Below are positions 16,239 to 17,817 of a stretch of 17,817 bases of DNA, piece after piece (within the stretch, counting starts at the first letter, position 1; every line of letters begins with the position of its first letter). Source of the DNA: an uncultured Clostridia bacterium (lineage in GTDB: Bacteria; Bacillota; Clostridia; Christensenellales; Borkfalkiaceae); the NCBI GenBank assembly GCA_934254725.1, contig CAKQLR010000038.1, positions 1-17,817 on the forward strand, given 5' to 3'. The notes beneath the pieces are model-generated. The model made no database searches, was not told where the DNA came from, and saw nothing but the letters and a program-made list of their open reading frames with translations. Made by a program: the position numbers and the translations under genes.

Positions 16239-17817
16239 ATATTAACTATTTTCTCCCCTTTATTTTTTATCGGACAATCGAAACGCTCGGTTGCATAATA
16301 AACCGTAACGTTTATATCCCCTTTTTCTGCCGCAAACTTTCTCGTTTCCCCTTTGTACATCGGAAAGAAATTCTCTTCGCCGTATTCACACATATTAGAA
16401 ACGCCGTTTACTTCTACAAAGTCACATTTCGTAAGCGCCGTTACTGTCAGAATTCCGTCCGAAAGTTCGGCTCGAACTTTTTGTTCTTCCCTTTCCTTTG
16501 TGTACAGATTTATATCGATTAAATCGTTCAGCTTTGTTTGCCCCATTCTGCCTGCGACAAACAAGTAATCGTACTTTTCGTACTCCTCTATGTTTATAAC
16601 GATGTTTGAACGTTCTTTGATTTTATAATTTCCCGAAACAATCAAAGAGGCATCTTTCCCGTACTGCGCGCCGAATACGCTTATTTCCGCGATGGTTTCT
16701 ACTCCGTCGTTCATTAAAGCAAGACACACCTTGTTCCTTTCTCTGAAAAAAGCCGCCGCTTCGGGAGCGAAACATCTTTTCATCGTATAATAAGCAGGCT
16801 TTTTATCGAGATAATAATCTATTACAGACCATGTACCCGTAGGCCATATATCGTTATACATCCAGGTCAAAATACCGTTACTTCTGCCGTTTGTTCTCGC
16901 ATAAACAATTTCCGCCTTCATAATCTCTGCCTGAGCTCTGTTTATGTTTGTAAGAAAACTTGCGACATCGGAAGACTTGCCGTATAACGCCTCCGTAATG
17001 ATTTTTTGCCTGTCTATAAAATCGGGTAAGACATATGTGTACGGATTGCCCAGAAATCTTTCCTTGAAGAAGTCACCGTCAAGGTCTCGATTGCTTTCCG
17101 AACAAAACTTTTCAAGCGATTTATAAGAACAACCGCCTAAAACCGCGCATTCGGAAGAAAAATTGCTTTTTGTCCCTTGCAAATATAAATAAAACCTTTT
17201 CAGCCTCTCTTTTACTTTATCTGCGTCGTTGCCCGTTCCGTACTCGAAATCATCAAATCCCTTAAACGAAGCCCCGAAAAGGCACGGTTCGGAAATATTG
17301 TCGTGACAGTCCCCTTCGAAACGTTCGTTATCGGTATCTCCGTAAGAATACGGCGAAGTTCTGCCATACGGAATATTTTTATCGAGATCGGCAACTAACC
17401 CGCGCAATAAATAATGTGTGGTAAAATAAGAATATCTTTCATCAACGGTAGGCACGAACGCGCCGCGCACCTCGTTTGCTCCACACCAATACGTTATACA
17501 AGGGTGGGCATTCAGCCTTTTTATCTGAAGCGCGGATTCTTCGGTAATTTCATTTAAAAACCATGGTTGATCTTCCGGAATTTCCGAGCAGGCAAACATA
17601 AAATCCTGCCATATCATAATTCCTAACTCGTCGCAGGTTTCATAAAACAAATCGCTTTCGTATACGCCTCCGCCCCACACTCTGAGCATATTGAAGTTTA
17701 CGGCCCTCGCGCTTTCCAGAAGAAACCGTATTTTTTCATCTTTCAGCCTACCCGTCATACATTCTGCAGGAACCCAGTTGCCTCCTCTGCAAAAAACTTT
17801 TATTCCGTTTATTTCAA
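16235..17817 (-). CDS. GH2 beta-mannosidase-like enzyme, 5' end outside window
   Basis: The frame is open to the window edge; 526 residues of the C-terminal part are visible. The first visible residues include FCRGGNWVPAE, the entry to the catalytic barrel typical of GH2 beta-mannosidases, followed by NMLRVWGGGVYE and GIMIWQDFMFACS. The acid/base is the Glu of YWCGANEVRG (codon at 17471-17473). The nucleophile is probably the Glu of NFSSECAVLG (codon at 17150-17152), where family members more often read SEFG. A WMYNDIWPTGTWSVIDY segment ends the barrel, and Ig-like domains follow. The expected role is removal of terminal beta-mannose from oligosaccharides. Whether it is secreted cannot be seen because the N-terminus is missing. 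An internal ATG at 17758 is not the start. The stop overlaps the next gene by four bases. Confidence 0.93.
   Translation of the reverse strand, partial: EINGIKVFCRGGNWVPAECMTGRLKDEKIRFLLESARAVNFNMLRVWGGGVYESDLFYETCDELGIMIWQDFMFACSEIPEDQPWFLNEITEESALQIKRLNAHPCITYWCGANEVRGAFVPTVDERYSYFTTHYLLRGLVADLDKNIPYGRTSPYSYGDTDNERFEGDCHDNISEPCLFGASFKGFDDFEYGTGNDADKVKERLKRFYLYLQGTKSNFSSECAVLGGCSYKSLEKFCSESNRDLDGDFFKERFLGNPYTYVLPDFIDRQKIITEALYGKSSDVASFLTNINRAQAEIMKAEIVYARTNGRSNGILTWMYNDIWPTGTWSVIDYYLDKKPAYYTMKRCFAPEAAAFFRERNKVCLALMNDGVETIAEISVFGAQYGKDASLIVSGNYKIKERSNIVINIEEYEKYDYLFVAGRMGQTKLNDLIDINLYTKEREEQKVRAELSDGILTVTALTKCDFVEVNGVSNMCEYGEENFFPMYKGETRKFAAEKGDINVTVYYATERFDCPIKNKGEKIVNI

Noticed and set aside
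1..17817. Mobile elements, CRISPR arrays, tRNA or rRNA genes, toxin-antitoxin or defence systems
   Set aside because: I looked for transposase or integrase motifs, short spaced direct repeats and RNA gene patterns. The only repeats are the in-frame domain copies at 10195-12924.

Overview
The window looks like an interior slice of one long, single-direction carbohydrate-utilisation operon. It probably comes from a Gram-positive anaerobe of the Clostridia, such as a gut or rumen lineage. Three things point there: strong GGAGG-type ribosome binding sites, secreted proteins that are lipoproteins (signal peptide ending in a lipobox Cys) rather than SusC/SusD outer-membrane proteins, and an LplA/LplB/YtcP-type sugar ABC transporter. 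GC content is moderate by eye. The lineage is inference; no rRNA or other marker gene is present.

All ten genes lie on the minus strand, so transcription runs from high to low coordinates. In that order they are: a GH2 beta-mannosidase-like enzyme (5' end outside the window); a clan GH-A lipoprotein hydrolase; a very large surface lipoprotein of 1477 aa with Ig-like modules and four tandem copies of an unrecognised sandwich-like domain; an 88-bp gap holding two hairpins; two ABC permeases; the solute-binding lipoprotein; a second GH-A lipoprotein paralogous to the first; a GH3 glycosidase; a CE2-type acetyl esterase lipoprotein; and a GH78 alpha-L-rhamnosidase (3' end outside the window). Junctions are 4-bp overlaps or gaps of 2 to 88 bp. 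No gap exceeds 88 bp, and I see no convincing terminator or promoter for the minus strand.

A working model follows. The repeat lipoprotein binds a glycan at the cell surface. The two anchored GH-A enzymes and the anchored esterase cut and deacetylate it there. The binding protein and permeases import oligosaccharides. Enzymes without export signals (GH3 and GH78, perhaps GH2) finish degradation in the cytoplasm. No transporter ATPase and no regulator are present, so a shared MsmK-like ATPase elsewhere in the genome is expected. The enzyme set (beta-mannosidase, GH-A, GH3, CE2) fits an acetylated glucomannan-like polymer, but the rhamnosidase implies a rhamnose-bearing glycan. The true substrate is unresolved.

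The most novel items are the repeat lipoprotein and the pair of GH-A paralogues that I cannot place in a family. I found no tRNA, rRNA, CRISPR array, transposase, integrase or phage gene.
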